Assembly: GCA_964058845.1 (NCBI GenBank)
Contig: CAXKVR010000031.1
Location: 586,001-650,000 of the forward strand
Length of the DNA: 64,000 nucleotides
DNA from: Carex sylvatica
Taxonomy: Eukaryota > Streptophyta > Magnoliopsida > Poales > Cyperaceae
Reading direction: 5' to 3'
Both the position numbers and the translations under genes were made by a program. Below, piece by piece: positions 23,278 through 37,019 of this stretch. Under the pieces are notes generated by a model. That model saw nothing but the letters and a program-made list of their open reading frames with translations, was not told the origin of the DNA and searched no databases. Position 1 is the stretch's first letter, and every line of letters starts with the position of its first letter.

Positions 23278-23679
23278 AAAGGCTACGCTATTTCGCGAAT
23301 TAAACGGGTTGTTTTAATTCGCACTCATATCTCTAGTTTCAAAGTCCAAATAGCCGATACAAACCGTTAGATGTTTAATCTATATTAAAATCTGCTTGGA
23401 GACCAAATTTTACATTTTTTGGATTTTTTTTACTATTTATTAAGATGGTTTGAAAATCATTATTATTATTAAAATTCTGCACCATTAAAAAACAACGATT
23501 TTCAAACCATCTTAATAAATAGTAAAAAAATTCCAAAAAATATAAAATTTAGTCTCCAAGCACATTTTAATATAGATTAAACATCTAACAGTTTGCATCG
23601 GCTATTTGGACTTCAAAACTAGAGATATGAGTGCGAATTAAAACAATCCGTTTAATTCGCGAAGTAGCATAGCTTTACT
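23278..23679. mobile_element. Fold-back MITE, TTCGCGAATTAAAC family
   Basis: The termini share CGCGAATTAAACGG-TTGTTTTAATTCGCACTC in inverted copies. The inner block matches the other MITEs of the cluster (CCAAATAGCCGAT, CTTGGAGACCAAATTTTAC, TACTATTTATTAAG). So the outer 60 bp are family-specific while the core is shared. Flanked by TA-rich microsatellite. Confidence 0.85.
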
Positions 23680-23690
23680 ATATATATATA

Positions 23691-23797
23691 TATGGAGAAC
23701 AAGATGAACGGTTCAGATCGACCATTTGGACATTGAAAGCACAAAAATGAGTTATAAGCATATGTGGAGATATGCTTATATAAGCATAGTAGCCAAC

Positions 23798-23800
<3 letters not shown>
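23691..23800. mobile_element. Right-end fragment of the GAGGTTGGCTAC MITE
   Basis: This 110-bp piece matches the last quarter of the element at 23829-24253 (GGAGAACAAGATGAACGG ... AGTAGCCAACCTC). It lies next to a full copy, separated only by (TA)n, so it is either a deletion relic or an insertion of the full copy beside an older one. Confidence 0.85.
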
Positions 23801-23828
<28 letters not shown>

Positions 23829-23831
<3 letters not shown>

Positions 23832-24253
23832 GTTGGCTACTATGCTTATATAAGCATATTCCCACATATGCTTATAACTCATTTTTGTGTTTCCAATGTC
23901 CAAATGGTCGATCTGAACCGTTCATCTTGTTCTCCATATTAATATGTGCTTGGAAACTAAATTTTACATTTTTCTGAATTTTTTTACTATTTATTAAGCC
24001 ACTTTGAAAGTTATTAATCCAACGGTGGCTGCTGATTTTACTGTTTTGTGCAGCCACCGTTGGATCAGCGATTTTCAAAGTGGCTTAATAAATAGTAAAC
24101 AAATTCAGAAAAATGTAAAATTTAGTTTCCAAGCACATATTAATATGGAGAACAAGATGAACGGTTCAGATCGACCATTTGGACATTGGAAACACAAAAA
24201 TGAGTTATAAGCATATGTGGGGATATGCTTATATAAGCATAGTAGCCAACCTC
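23829..24253. mobile_element. Full-length GAGGTTGGCTAC MITE (425 bp)
   Basis: It has the same ends and length as the copies at 1153-1575 and 49052-49476. It is flanked on both sides by (TA)n, which conceals any target duplication. The near-perfect palindrome is centred on TCCAACGGTGGCTGC and its inverse. Confidence 0.92.
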
Positions 24254-24272
24254 TATATATATATATATATAT

Positions 24273-24679
24273 GAGCTATGGTACATTGCAATGCATAAGC
24301 ATTTTTATGTATTGGACTATAAATCATCAATTCTAAGTTCAAATGATGGATCCAAACCGTTCATCTTGTTCTCCATATTGATATGTGCTTGGAGACCAAA
24401 TTTTACATTTTTTGGAATTTTTTTTACTATTTAGTAAGCCACTTTGAAAATCGCTAATCCAATGATAATAGTAAAATCAAAAGACACCATTGGATTAGCG
24501 ATTTTCAAAGTGGCTTGATAAATAGTAAAAAAAATTTAGAAAATGTAAAATTTGGTCTCCAAACACATATTAATATGGAGAACAAGATGAACGGTTTGGA
24601 TCGGTCATTTGGACTTTGAATCCTATGATTTATGGTCCAATGCACAAAAATACATATGCATTGCAATGTACCATAGCCC
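24273..24679. mobile_element. Fold-back MITE, GAGCTATGGTACATTGC family
   Basis: The left end GAGCTATGGTACATTGCAAT is matched inverted at the right end (ATTGCAATGTACCATAGCCC). The core is shared with the neighbouring families (CCGTTCATCTTGTTCTCCAT, AAGCCACTTTGAAAATCGCT). No coding capacity. Confidence 0.88.
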
Positions 24680-24716
24680 ATCCCTCTCTCTCTCTATATA
24701 TATAGAGAGAGAGAGA

Positions 24717-25140
24717 GAGATAGGCTACAATCGATTGTTCCTAACCTCTGTACAACCAAGTCAATTTCTGATTTTTTAAGTCCAAATAATCGATCCAAAC
24801 CGTTAGATGTGATCTCCATATTAAAATGTGCTAGGAGACCAAAATTTATATTTTTTGAAATTTTTTTACTCTTTATTAAGCCACTTTCAAAATCGCTGAT
24901 CCAACGATGGCTTAACCAAACAGTAAAATCAGAAGTTACCGTTGGATCAGCGATTTTCAAAGTGGCTTAATAAATAGTAAAAAAATTCTAAAAAATATAA
25001 ACTTTAGCCTCCTGGCACATTTTAGTATGGAGATCACATCTAACGGTTTGGATCGATCATTTGTACTTTAAAAATCGGAAATCGACTTGGTTGTACGGAA
25101 GACTAGGAACAATATATCGATTGTATATTAGCCTATCTCT
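24717..25140. mobile_element. Fold-back MITE, AGATAGGCTACAATCGATTG family
   Basis: The left end AGATAGGCTACAATCGATTG pairs with the right end ...GATTGTATATTAGCCTATCTCT. It has a shared core again (CCGTTAGATGTGATCTCCAT, TATTAAGCCACTTT, GATCCAACG). It is flanked by (GA)n on the left. Confidence 0.88.
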
Positions 25141-27339
25141 TAATTTCAACTTAATCAAATTATTTTTCAACCGTTGATGAAAATGTATAAATACTATAAA
25201 TAAACTGAAGCTGAACATCGAGTATTGTTTTCTAAACGAGGAGCAGTAACTAGTTCATTGTGTTCACTGTTCAATCAAGTGATCAACAGATGTACTGCAT
25301 AACTTGTGTTTCTTAAAAACAATACCAAACAGTGGAGATCTTCAAACCATATATACAATGCAATCCTGGCATGATGGCATCTCATCTCGCACGTCTGTTG
25401 ATGAACCATATTTATCATCATCTCACGTTGGATGGATGGATCGATGGATGCCTTAAATCATGTTTCTGAAACTACTTCCACCTAGATCTTTAATCATACA
25501 CCTGACTCAATTTGCACCTAACTTTTTTTTACTTAATAAAAAATGTTGTAAGCATGCACAATTGTAAAAAATGTGCTCTTTCTTTTATTTGAATTTAAAT
25601 ATTAAGTTGAATTATAATCAGTCAATTAATGTATGGAGCTAAATTTCGTAACACAGCTTTTGTCGAGCTATCAAAAAAACATTGTCAGTTTGTGACCTTT
25701 GCTTGTTACTTGGTTGGAAGTCGGAACGCTGTAAATGATAAATGTATACATCTCCATATATGATTGAACTGGAAAGTTATGATGATTATGTTTTCTGCAT
25801 TTTATAATTTGTAAATCTTACTCTTAGTGCGAACGATACAATAATTCAATAGAATGCAAAAATAAGATTCATGCTATCTTCTTAATTTCTCTCTCTAATT
25901 CTAAACTTTTCAATACTCCAATTTTTTTTTTTTTTTTTTTATTATTTTTTTACCACTGACTACAAAATCCAACTCTTTAAGTGTATATTTTGTTTACATT
26001 TTAGTTGGCACTTGGCAGTTGTGTAGTTCCGAAAGAAACTAGCATGTTACAATGAGCTTATACTCTTCGAGAGAAAATAATTTACTGTTAGTGCCGGATG
26101 ATTATTAAATGATATTAACATCTTTAAGGTAACAATTTAATTACATTAGGTTAATTAAGTTAGTCACATATATAAACGGATGGTTCAAATTAGGTGAAAA
26201 AAAAGGCAACACATTGCTTGATATTTTCAAAGATTTGGGTGGTACTTTGCTGATTGCATAATGTTGATTCCAGTGCAACAACAATTTTATTCATTCATCT
26301 GTATTTGATTTGATTTGTTGCTAAATTATTTGTATGGTTAAGAATGATCCGCAAGAAATTATTTCTGTACTTTAACTTTTCATTGTTCTTTTTAAAGCTT
26401 TGATTTTATTTGAAAGAAACATATAATAGTTTTTGTACTGTATCGACCAATAAATTGTATTCCTGCATTATTTTTTTAACTTTAGAAAAACAATTTCCAT
26501 GGTCGTAGATTCCAGTCAAATGTGCTTCTTTTTGTGCTTCTTATATCTGCTTCTACTTGTGACTTCCAACTTTGGTAATCTTTGATGAATATCATAATTC
26601 AATTTTAATATGGATACAGCAACAAAAGAGCTCTCTGCAATGCATGCAACAACAAATTGCAATTCCAAATATGACTATGTCTACTGCCTCAAGAAATTAA
26701 ACCAAATTATAGCCGTACACAAAGCACCAAAATAATAAAACAAAGATGCCCAAAATATAATATTATTATTAAAATATTATAAATTTTATAATATTTATCT
26801 AATTATAATTATGAATAACATAATTTGTTTATAATATAAATTAAACTATATAGTATATATCTACTATTTGGATACTGACAATTAAAATGTAAAATCATAT
26901 ACAATCATTCAGGTGAAATTGTGTACATTGCTGGAGAGATATCAAAACGCACAAAAAGAAATTTAAATACCTGAACTCAAATTTAAAATCATAATCTTAC
27001 TGATTGATACAATGCATAGTACCAAAAATTCGCTCTACAAATTGTATCATTGCAACATTTCAACAAAAAATAAAATTGTCGGTTTTAAATTGAAAAATCT
27101 GATATCATCAAAATGGCTACAGAAAGGACAAAGCAGATGTGCCACAAAGGATCTAATTATTTATACTTGATTCCGAAAGTATGACCGGTAGGCGGCAGAT
27201 ATTATCAAATTAAAGAATATATAGAGTGAAAAATAACGTGTTGTGTTATATTGTGATTTTAATCTTGTGTAGTATTGTGATCAAGTTAACAACTATCCCA
27301 TAACTAAAATATCAAGGGAGAATCATGGCACGCTAATGG

Positions 27340-27640
27340 TTACGCCACGTGAGTCATACCGTGCATAAACGTGCCGTAACCAAACGTGACTTGCATGACC
27401 ATTCAATTATAATTTAGGTTAGTTTATTCAAGACTCGCCATTTGATCAAGATATAATGGTTCTAATTACACGTTGCGTGACTACGTACCGTGTCGTGACT
27501 AAATCTTTCGCATGACGTGTTGTGTTGTGTCAAATTTTCTAAAGATGGTCACGGCACAAGAAACGTGAATCACAGCACGAGACACGTGAGTCACGGTACG
27601 TAACCGACATATGTGTCATGCCGTTCTGTACCGTAACTGT
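27340..27640. repeat. CACGTG/CCGTAAC-rich motif cluster
   Basis: Repeated CACGTGAGTCA, CGTGCCGTAAC, CGTGACT and GGTACG motifs on both strands stand out against AT-rich flanks. No regular period, so it may be an eroded repeat. Confidence 0.5.
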
Positions 27641-28561
27641 GTCGTTCTGTAATAGAACCGACTCAGCCGTACTATTTTTCCCACTCTTTATACATACCCA
27701 TAGGCCATATCAATGACTAATTAATTATTCACAATTTTAATTCATTTGTTGATTTATATTATTATTTGCTAATTTGTAGAAGGCAATTTATATTACAACA
27801 AAACATATATTTTATAGCAAAAATAGTCCGTGGCGATAAAAACGCACAAAAAAAATCCTAATATTATAGTTGAAATGTTGGATACAAAACAAATGAAAAA
27901 AAATAAAATCTGTTTGGCACCTTAATTACACAAATTATAATATCTTAATTTTTCAATGAGGTGTAACCTCAGCAATGAATAGTGACATCCCAATTCAATT
28001 CCGTTCAATTCTAAATTTAGCATACAATATTCAATTTGAGTCAGTCTCCAATAACTCAAGAAAACTCTAAACATAGGCAGGGTCCAACAAAGCCAACCAT
28101 CAAACAGTTAAGCAACTATCTGTCAATTTGACTTTATTCACTCTAAAATAACTAGAAAAGAAGGAATTTACTTCAATTAGAAGAAGAGCATAAAAGATGA
28201 AAACAAGAGATAAACGGAGAAAGTACACGTACAGCTAGCAAACCTATTGATTTCTATTAGAAGAAGCTATGACCTGAAAAACACAGGTCCTGTAAAGTAC
28301 AGCTGTGTGCTGAGCCTGAGCCTGAGCCTGAGGGGTGTAACTGTCCCCAAGCCCGTACCCTGCAAATTAAATTAGCTTCGGCATGATAAAATGGTCGGCC
28401 AGTGATTTGCTGGTAAGGGTAAGTAGTACTAGTACTCCACTTGCAGTTAGAACAAGGATTAAAGCTTGACACTAATTTTAAAGCTTCAACAAGTAAAGGA
28501 AAATGGAGATTAATTGAGTTATCGGTTTGTTCTTTATTGTTGGTTCACTTGAGATGTATTG

Positions 28562-28702
28562 AATCTCAATGTAACAACTATCCTTACAAAAATGACAATT
28601 CAATTGACATGTCAATATTTGGATTTTTACAAAAATCCTATTCAATCTAACAACTATCCTTACAAAAGTGGCAATCTCAATGTAACAACTACCCTTATAA
28701 AA
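28562..28702. repeat. Short direct repeats
   Basis: ATCTCAATGTAACAACTATC-CTTACAAAA occurs twice and a partial copy once (about 28562, 28648 and 28675). Confidence 0.75.
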
Positions 28703-31397
28703 TTATTATCAAAACTATTTTGGGCCGAGCCTTTTTGGGCCAAATACATTTAGAAAAAATTCCAACAACATTAATTAATTAATTAAGATATCTAAGAAAT
28801 AGTAAAAGCCTATTCAATCAAGGAATAAAACATGTCAAAGGGATGTATATAGCGGAGAAGTGCCTTAGATTATGCTCCAGATATTTCATTAGAGGGGAGA
28901 GGAAAAGGGAGGTCTGTAAGGATAAGAATAATTTATAGACAGTCACTTGTCGTAGAAATGTATAAAAGATAGTCATGTCATGATATAACTTGCAGTGTAT
29001 ATATTAATATTACAGCACCTTCATGCTATCAGCATAGTGGACGATTTGCCTCTATAGCAATTTAATTGCATACAACAAAAAGAAGATTATTTGCTATTCA
29101 ATGTCAAATAGCAAGGCCAAACACCACACAAAAAGTTTGTCTCACAAAAATGAATCAGTTAATTATACACCACAAAAAGTTTGTACAGCAAGGGTTCCAC
29201 TAAAGGAACTTAATACATGACCTTAATACTGCCAAATAAGAGTTTCTAAGGTAAGATTAAGAATGCCTCATTTTACTCAAATTCTTATTCCAGCCTCAAT
29301 AATAACTTTTTTTTTATTATACTAGTACGTAATTGATCTTTCTATAGCAACTTTACTCAATTAATTAATTATTGATATAATGACATATCTCTTCTTCTTA
29401 TTCATCCTAGTATTCATAATAATTGCATTATATTATTAATTTCATTAGATTTTATTTTCTTCGTTGTTATTTCCTTGTTGATTATGGCCGGCATTGAAGG
29501 GGAAAACATAGGGTGAGTCAATCGGAGAAGAAACGGCCTGCTACATTAATTGCAAAGAGATATTTGTTAGATAAAAACTTCTCCAATTGGAAAATTAAAG
29601 AAAATGATGTGAAATATGGGTCAAACACGTAAGAGACATTTGTTAGATAAAAACTTCTCGAAGTTGCAATAAGACGATAAGTATCATGTTAATTTTCAAG
29701 AACGAGATTAATTCTCTCTCTCTCTCTTTGTTTTTTAAAATCAACAAAGATTAATTCCATTGAAACTGTTTAAAGTTTAAACCCATGTATTTAAAAGTTT
29801 AAATCATTGAATAATATTTTTTCCTTACTAATATCTATATTACATTCGCATAATATATCTGCCAGCACCTCTTGAATTATTTCTGACTAAACTGTTCAAA
29901 CAACACGCTATTTATTTTACACTATTCATAGAATTACAAATTAAATTTTTTTTTTGTGTGTTTGGTAAAAATATTAATATTTGATCTATTATCGATATTA
30001 CGGAAGGGACGAATTATTTCTGAATCATATATTTTTTATAATATCTCAGTTACGAGTTTTATAATGAGGTGAAATTATTTCTATATACGAAATCTCAGCC
30101 TGTAGAGTAAGTAATATATATGTGCGTGTATACTTTATTGTAGCCTGTAGATGAAAAAATAACAAAACAAAGCCACTTTAAGAAGAGAAAATATGGTAGA
30201 CTAGAAGTAGAAGGGTACATATAATATATAGGCTGAGAGGGTCAATCAATCATGAATCACAGAAATCAACGTACAATGATGCAATGGACTGCAAGTATAG
30301 CTAGGTATGCCGAAAATTTTATTAATAGAAAATATATTAAATTAATATCGAAATTGGATAACGCTTTTGAGTTTTTTTGAGATATAAGGAAAATATGATT
30401 ATTAATCACGGTCTCTGAATGTTATGGATTATCACGGTCAGTATTAGTGCTTAATTAACAAGATTAACCATTCTAATTGAATTATAAAAAAATTCGTCCG
30501 TGATAGATTGAAACGACCAGGCGCGAAAAAATAAAAAATAAAATAAACGGCCCAATAACGCTTTCTATATGTTATTACTATGCAACAATTACTGGCATAA
30601 TATATAACGCTTCTTTCATATGCATGCTGAAGAGTGCAATATTTATATTTATGGCAGCTCAACCTCGATTACGCTTCTTTAATTAATTCCACATGCATGT
30701 TGAGAATTCAATACTTATAATATGCATGCATATATAGTGCACAAAAGAAAGTTAAAGATTGGGATAACAGGATAAGGTTATATATATATATAAATAGAAT
30801 TGTATATGTTGCTTTGCATGTTCTTTTGTTTGTACCAAGTAGACATTTTGAGCAACAGATGGATGGGAATGGGATAGGACGACGAACATGAGATTAATTG
30901 TTACCTCTAAATTAAATATGATTTTTAAATAATTTCCAAAATCGCACAATTGACTAGTCACTATATATATATATATGGACATTTTGCAATGGTAAACATC
31001 GATCATATTGATCGATTTACGTGCATGCAAAAAGACATACATAACCTTTTGAACTCGATAGATAGATCATATTTACCATTGATTAAATCTAATTAAGGTG
31101 GTCAGTAGAACGATTTTGATCAATATTAATTATCTATTATTTATCTTTTGGAAAATTAAATTGGACCTGAATAAAAGAATAATCCGTCCGTTTAGATTTT
31201 GTTACCCTCTGCAATTCACTTCACATTTATAATTTATTCAGACTACCTACCTACATCTACATCTACATTTACTGACGAGTGGAGTGATGTACTATTTTAA
31301 TTCAAAATAAATAAATAAAAAACAAAATGGGATGTAGTATATTAATATTTTATAACATTCAAATACCATTAACAAAGCCCACAAGCTGCACTCAATT

Positions 31398-31480
31398 ATC
31401 ATCATCATCATCATCATGATGTTCAATTTCCAACTTTTTTTGTGTTTCATCATCATCACCATCATCATCTATTTTTTGCT
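31398..31480. repeat. (TCA)n microsatellite
   Basis: Two TCATCATCATCA runs separated by about 35 bases of other sequence. Confidence 0.9.
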
Positions 31481-32592
31481 TGTGCAATGATAATTCTAGA
31501 TCAGTCTTGGGAATTGAAAAATTACAAGTAAACCGTTGACGCTGCTGGATGTCAAAATGCCATGTTCAATTTAAAAATAACTACACATGTAACTATAATA
31601 TTCAATTTAAATTGACTATCTATTAATATTAGAAGCATAATATACTTATTTTTTACAAGTATGAATGGATATTTTCAAACTTTATTTAAAATATAACAAA
31701 ATATTGATAATTAAATAAAATATAATAATGAATATAAATTATTTTACACTTTAATTATTTACAATGATACAAACATAAATAAATTATAAATAAAGGTCTA
31801 AGAATTAAACATTATTTTTTTATTCAAATTAATTAATAAGCTCAAGCTTGATGGTGATGGTTAAATTTTAGTTTCAAATTTTCAATTCGACTCGATAACA
31901 CTTGCAATCAAATCGAAGTTAAAAGTAACAATCAACTTATTCGGGTTTCATTTATAACCCTGAAATCTGAATCCATCTCCTTGCCAGAGAGAGATCACAT
32001 GATATAATATTAATATATATATGAGGAGAGTTGGAGAGGTGGTTTAGCGTGTATAAGGAATTTTTACCAGATGATACGTATATACTAAATAGTAACATTA
32101 AAAATTAAAAAATTAAAAATAAGCTAATAAATTTACATATAACATTAATAAATTTATTTATACAAAATTTATAAGAAATTTTGAAGAAATACACTATCTG
32201 GATCGGTTCCTACCTTCATATAATTTAAAAGAAAAAGTTTTTTTTTGAAATAATTTTTAGGGAGTAATTGTATTTAACATTTCTTATTAAAATAATTTAT
32301 AAAATAATTTTGTAGAAGTAATTTATTTCTATGGAATTTCTAAGGAATTTTTACCAGATGATACTAAATAGTAACATTAAAAATTGAAAAATTTAAAAAT
32401 AAGCTTATAAATTTACATATAACGTGAAAAGAAATAAGTTACAAGAAACATTGAAGAATAACTTGCATGCATGCTTTTCATTGTCTAGTGTTTCAATGCA
32501 TTCTGAAAAAAGAAAAATTTCTTAAGTCAGCGATTTAAATAATAATAAATCACATTTTTTATATTTTTATATTTTGACATACCAATAAAAAT

Positions 32593-35500
32593 TTAGGGAT
32601 TACTGCCAGTGGGAACTTCAATCCATTCTCCTTCGTTATGATCGTTGCGCGTGTGACTTGTCTTGTTATCCTCACCGGTTGGTAAAGATGCAATGTCAGT
32701 GGAAAACGGTGGTATCTCATCAAAATGATCATACGCTTATTTGTCTTCGACATTATCAATCCCGATGATACGTCTTTTACCAGAGAGGATAACATGTCTT
32801 GAACGATCGGCCGAATCAGTAACGTAGAACACTTGCGTGGCTTGTCTTGCAAGTATGAATGGATCATCCTTGTATCCAGCCATACTGAAATCCACTAGAA
32901 TAAAATCATCTTCGTCGACTTTAACCCCTCTACGGTTATCGACCCATTTACACATAAATAACGGAATGTTAAATTTTCTATAATCTACCTCCCAAATTTC
33001 TTCAACAAACCCGTAATATGACATTGATGCATGCGATGGTCCGGCACCTTTAGGATCTGACAAATCACTCGAAACGGCTACTAACGTCACTCCACTGTTT
33101 TGCACGGTACTCTTTGAGTCTTGATTTCTTGTGTAAAATGTGTATCCATTGATGTCATATCCTTGGAAGGTCCTCACGACGTGGACTGGACTAAGAGCCA
33201 ATAATTTCACAGTTTCTGTAATATTTTCTCCCTCTGGAGCTTTCACGACTCTCCGTGTAAACCATCCTTCAAACCTTTTATTGTGTTCGCTGATTAACCA
33301 CTTGTCGGATTTCTTAGGATTCTGTTGCCGCAAGAGAGTCAAATGCTCGTCCTAAAAAGGATGAACGTCAGTGAGGTGTTGTAAAACATGAAAATGTGCT
33401 AGTGACATCATTGTACTATCGGGCTCGAATAATTTCGCACCGATTGTGCCTACCCCACGAAGTCGACCCTCGTGCCGAGATTTAGGGATGCCTATAGCTT
33501 TGACATCATCCATATAATTAGTACAAAACTCAATAACCTCTTCGGCAGCATAAGCTTTTACGATGCTTCCCTCAGGCCGATATCGATTCCTGACATATGC
33601 CTTTAACAATCCCATGTATCTCTCGAACGGATACATGTACCGCAAGAAAACAGGTCCGCACATCTTAATTTCTCTAATTAAGTGAACAATTAAATGAACC
33701 ATGATATCAAAAAAAGACGGCGGAAAATACATTTCAAGATGACAAAGAGTGACAACAACCTCCTTCTGCAGAGCATCTAGCATATCGGGATCACTTACTT
33801 TGCAACATATGGCATTAAAGAAAAAACAAAGCTTCGTGATGGTCTGCCTAACACACTTTGGCAATATGCCCCGAATTGCAACAGGAAGAAGCTGTGTCAT
33901 TAAAACATGACAGTCGTGAGACTTCATTCCTGTCAATTTTAAATCTTCAAGTGAAACTAGGTTTTTAATATTCGAAGAATATCCAGATGGAACTTTGACA
34001 CCATTAAGGCATTCCAATAAACTTTTTTTCTCTGCTTTCAACAGCGTATGCATTGCAGGTTTTAGATACGTACAAAATTTTCCATTTTCTCTTTCTTTCT
34101 CTGCTGGTTGTAGATCCGACCGTATGTTCAGGAATTGCATGTCTTTCCGAGCATTGATACCATCCTTAGTCTTACCCGGAATATTCAATAGTGTTCCAAC
34201 TAGGCTATCACACACATTTTTAACCACATGCATCACATCGAGACAGTGTCGAACATCTAAGTGCTGCTAGTATGGTAAATCCCAGAATATTGACCTCTTC
34301 TTCCAACTAATTTTCGGTGCCCCTTTCTTTCTCACCACCTTTTTTTTAAATTTTCCAAATTGAACTTTGATATCATGCACTCGCGGATAAACAGCTTTAC
34401 CGGTCAATGGATAATTTACTTTGGCATTCTCGGTCTTTTCATTGAATTCTTTCTTTTTCTTTCGGTGTGCATGGTTGGCAGGAAGAAATCTACGATGACC
34501 CATGTACACATTTTTAGAGGAATTAGGTAGCCACACATCGACTGTATCGTCTAGGCAAACAGGGCATGCTTTCTCTCCTTTGACACTGTAACCCGACAAA
34601 TTTCCATAAGCCAGAAAATCATTAATGGTGCAGAAAATCATGGCCCGTAAAGTGAATTTCTTCTTGTTGTATGCATCAAATATCTGCACTCCGGGTTGCC
34701 ATAATTCTTTTAAATCATCGATCAATAGCGCTAGATACACATCTATGTCATTCCCGGGCTGTTTGGGTCCTGATATGAGCAAGGTCAATATGATGTATTT
34801 GCGTTTCATACATAACCAAGGCGGAAGATTATAAATGCACAATAAAATCGGCCAATTGCTGTGCTTACTGCTCATGCTATTGTGCAGATTTATTCCATTT
34901 GCACTCAGCCCAAGCTTAAGATTTCTAGGGTCACATCCGAATTCAGGGAACTCTCTGTCAATATTTCTCCACTGAGGAGAATCAGTGGGGTGCCGTAATT
35001 TCCCATCTTTCTTTCGGTTATCGGCATGCCAACGCACTAATTTTGCATCTTTAGCATTTGAGAACAAACGTTTCAATCTCGGTTTCACGGGGAGGTACCA
35101 CAATGCTTTTGCCGGAGGTCCTTTATTCGATTTGTAATCATCACTTTTATCGCCGGTTAACTACTTTGGTTTGTAACGTGATGCACCACATTTTGGACAC
35201 TCATGAAGATCTTTATACTCGGATCGATATAATATACAATCATTTGGACACGCATGTATTATTTGAACTTCCAAATCTACTGGGCACAATATTTTCTTAG
35301 CTTCATAAACATTTGGTGGTATCTCGTTTCCATCCGAAAGTATTTCTTTTAAAGTTTGTAATAACTCAGTAAAACTTTTATCACTCCAACCGTTAGATGC
35401 TTTAAGGTTATACAATTTTCCCATTTTAATATACACCTTTCAATTTTGAAAATTTAGAACAACCAGGATACAATTCCTCAGTACGAGCACATATATCGAT

Positions 35501-35824
35501 TTCCAATCCCCGTAGATCATTTTCGTCATTTCCACCGGTATGGTATTTCTGATGCTCAGTACCAGTACCTATGTCGGTTGGCAAACTCTCACCGTGCCAT
35601 AACCAACACTTATATCCTTGCTTGAATCCATGACAGATTAAATGGTTCCTCACTTGGTTCGAGTTGGAGAATTTTTGACCATTGTTACAATCACGACAAG
35701 GACACGACATCAGTGCACTCCCCTTATTCGCCATATCTTCTGTAGCAACTCTGATAAATTCCTCGACACCTGTCATATATTCAACAGATAGACGTGATAC
35801 TTCGTACATCCAACTGCGGCCCAT
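32593..35824 (-). pseudogene. Broken TNP2-type CACTA transposase
   Basis: This is the minus-strand counterpart of the 1,122-aa gene at 44440-47808. Lesions: about 147 bp lost in frame near 35480 (removing the acidic DDFDND stretch), a 10-bp insertion near 35430 that shifts the frame, and stops at 35158-35160 (Q to TAG), 34264-34266 (W to TAG), 33349-33351 (W to TAG) and 32734-32736 (E to TAA). The Asp of the LSADG motif, a likely catalytic position, is Asn (LSANG, about 34898). The transposase-associated, TNP2, DUF4218 and DUF4216 regions remain readable. It cannot make a full protein. Confidence 0.95.
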
Positions 35825-35924
35825 TTGCAATTATAATAAAATACAATTAATTAAGAACAAGGTTGGGGAACTTAGTTCTGTTCACAATATGGCTTACATG
35901 GGGTCGGGTTACCATCTTATCTCA

Positions 35925-36116
35925 CTATCTGAATACTTTGTCTCAGTAGTGGCTACATGTTAGTCGTGTTTTAGCATTTAAGAAAATTTCGGCAGCATTT
36001 CCCCTTAGTTTTCTGAGATTCGGAAAACTAAGTGGAAATGCTGCCGAAATTTTCTTAAATGCTAAAACACGACTAACATGTGGCCACATCCTAAATGAGA
36101 CAAAGTATTCAGAGAG
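35925..36116. repeat. ~190-bp hairpin in the leader intron of the decayed TNP2
   Basis: The arms (TGAATACTTTGTCTCA...CGGCAGCATTTCC and inverse) pair over about 90 bp around a very short loop. It is the same hairpin as 44148-44339 in the sister element, in the same position relative to the TNP2 start, so it was present in their common ancestor. Confidence 0.9.
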
Positions 36117-37019
36117 CAGTCCCAAAACGGGGACTATTCAAAATTAATCCCTAATGGATTAATTTTGAACGGGTATCATGACCTAAAGGCATTAATAATG
36201 CGGTTGTGGCTCATAAAACTGTACTCTAGCTACATATCTAGTTAATATAAATACATTACAAAAAAACACATTAATTAATGCACAAAAATAATTAAACATG
36301 AAACTTCTAGGTTGTACTTACAACTTTTTTGGATGACGGATCGAGTGAGATGAAAATATATCGCTGCACCAAATATCTCAATAATAGCCAATCTACAAAA
36401 TTAAAACATCGATCGGAACCTAATCAAGAGATGTACATAACATGCATGTTATATATATATCCTACAACTTGAAATAAAAAATGCTCCTATAGCATATATG
36501 TAGCAAACTCAAAAGCGTGTGCATGCAAATCTTGAAATAAGAAGATGTATTATTCAAAATTATAAAGAAAACCTCCACATATAAAGAATAACTCATATGT
36601 GTAGCTCATATATTAATTAGCTCATATATAGCATATATGCATGTGCATCCAAGTCTCCACATATCAAAATAAACTTGAAATGAGAAGATGCTAGGTATTC
36701 AAACTTATAATTAAAAGCTTGTGGAACTAACAAAAGAGCTGAATCAAGATTATAAGGTTTAGATTTTGAGCTGGCCAGATCATAACTCACTACTTGTATA
36801 TATATAGGATTTAGGGTTTAGGGTTTGAACCGAATTAATCATAAATTAGGTCAATAAATGGTGCTCTACTAGTAATAGCAAACTTGAGAAAAGAGATGAT
36901 CAAATGTACTCAGAAAAGAGAGCTGAGATAGCTGAAGTAATGTAGGACGAAATAGCTGCTACGTTAATTAAGAGAGGCGATAGAGGAAGAGAAATGAGAT
37001 TCTGACATAAATGGGGCTA

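Larger units (their letters stand above)
25141..32054. other. AT-rich intergenic stretch of ~6.9 kb, no supported gene
   Basis: No reading frame or exon set that I can support. Items worth noting inside: CACG/CGTG-rich cluster at about 27340-27640; a possible single 3' exon at about 28250-28365 on the minus strand; three direct repeats of CAACTA(T/C)CCTTA(C/T)AAAA at 28562-28702; and a (TCA)n microsatellite at about 31398-31480. Confidence 0.6.

Noticed and set aside
23652..24210. Several open frames of 68-83 codons
   Set aside because: All lie in the MITE palindromes and recur wherever these MITEs occur, so they are by-products of the repeat sequence.
28441..28753. Overlapping plus-strand frames of 64-69 codons
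   Set aside because: They cover the short direct repeats at 28562-28702 and show no protein family signal.
36808..36830. Telomere-like CCCTAAACCC motifs at 18615, 36810, 43440 and 54586
   Set aside because: Only two or three units each, so they are not interstitial telomere arrays or fusion points. In the CACTA leaders they are better read as telo-boxes.
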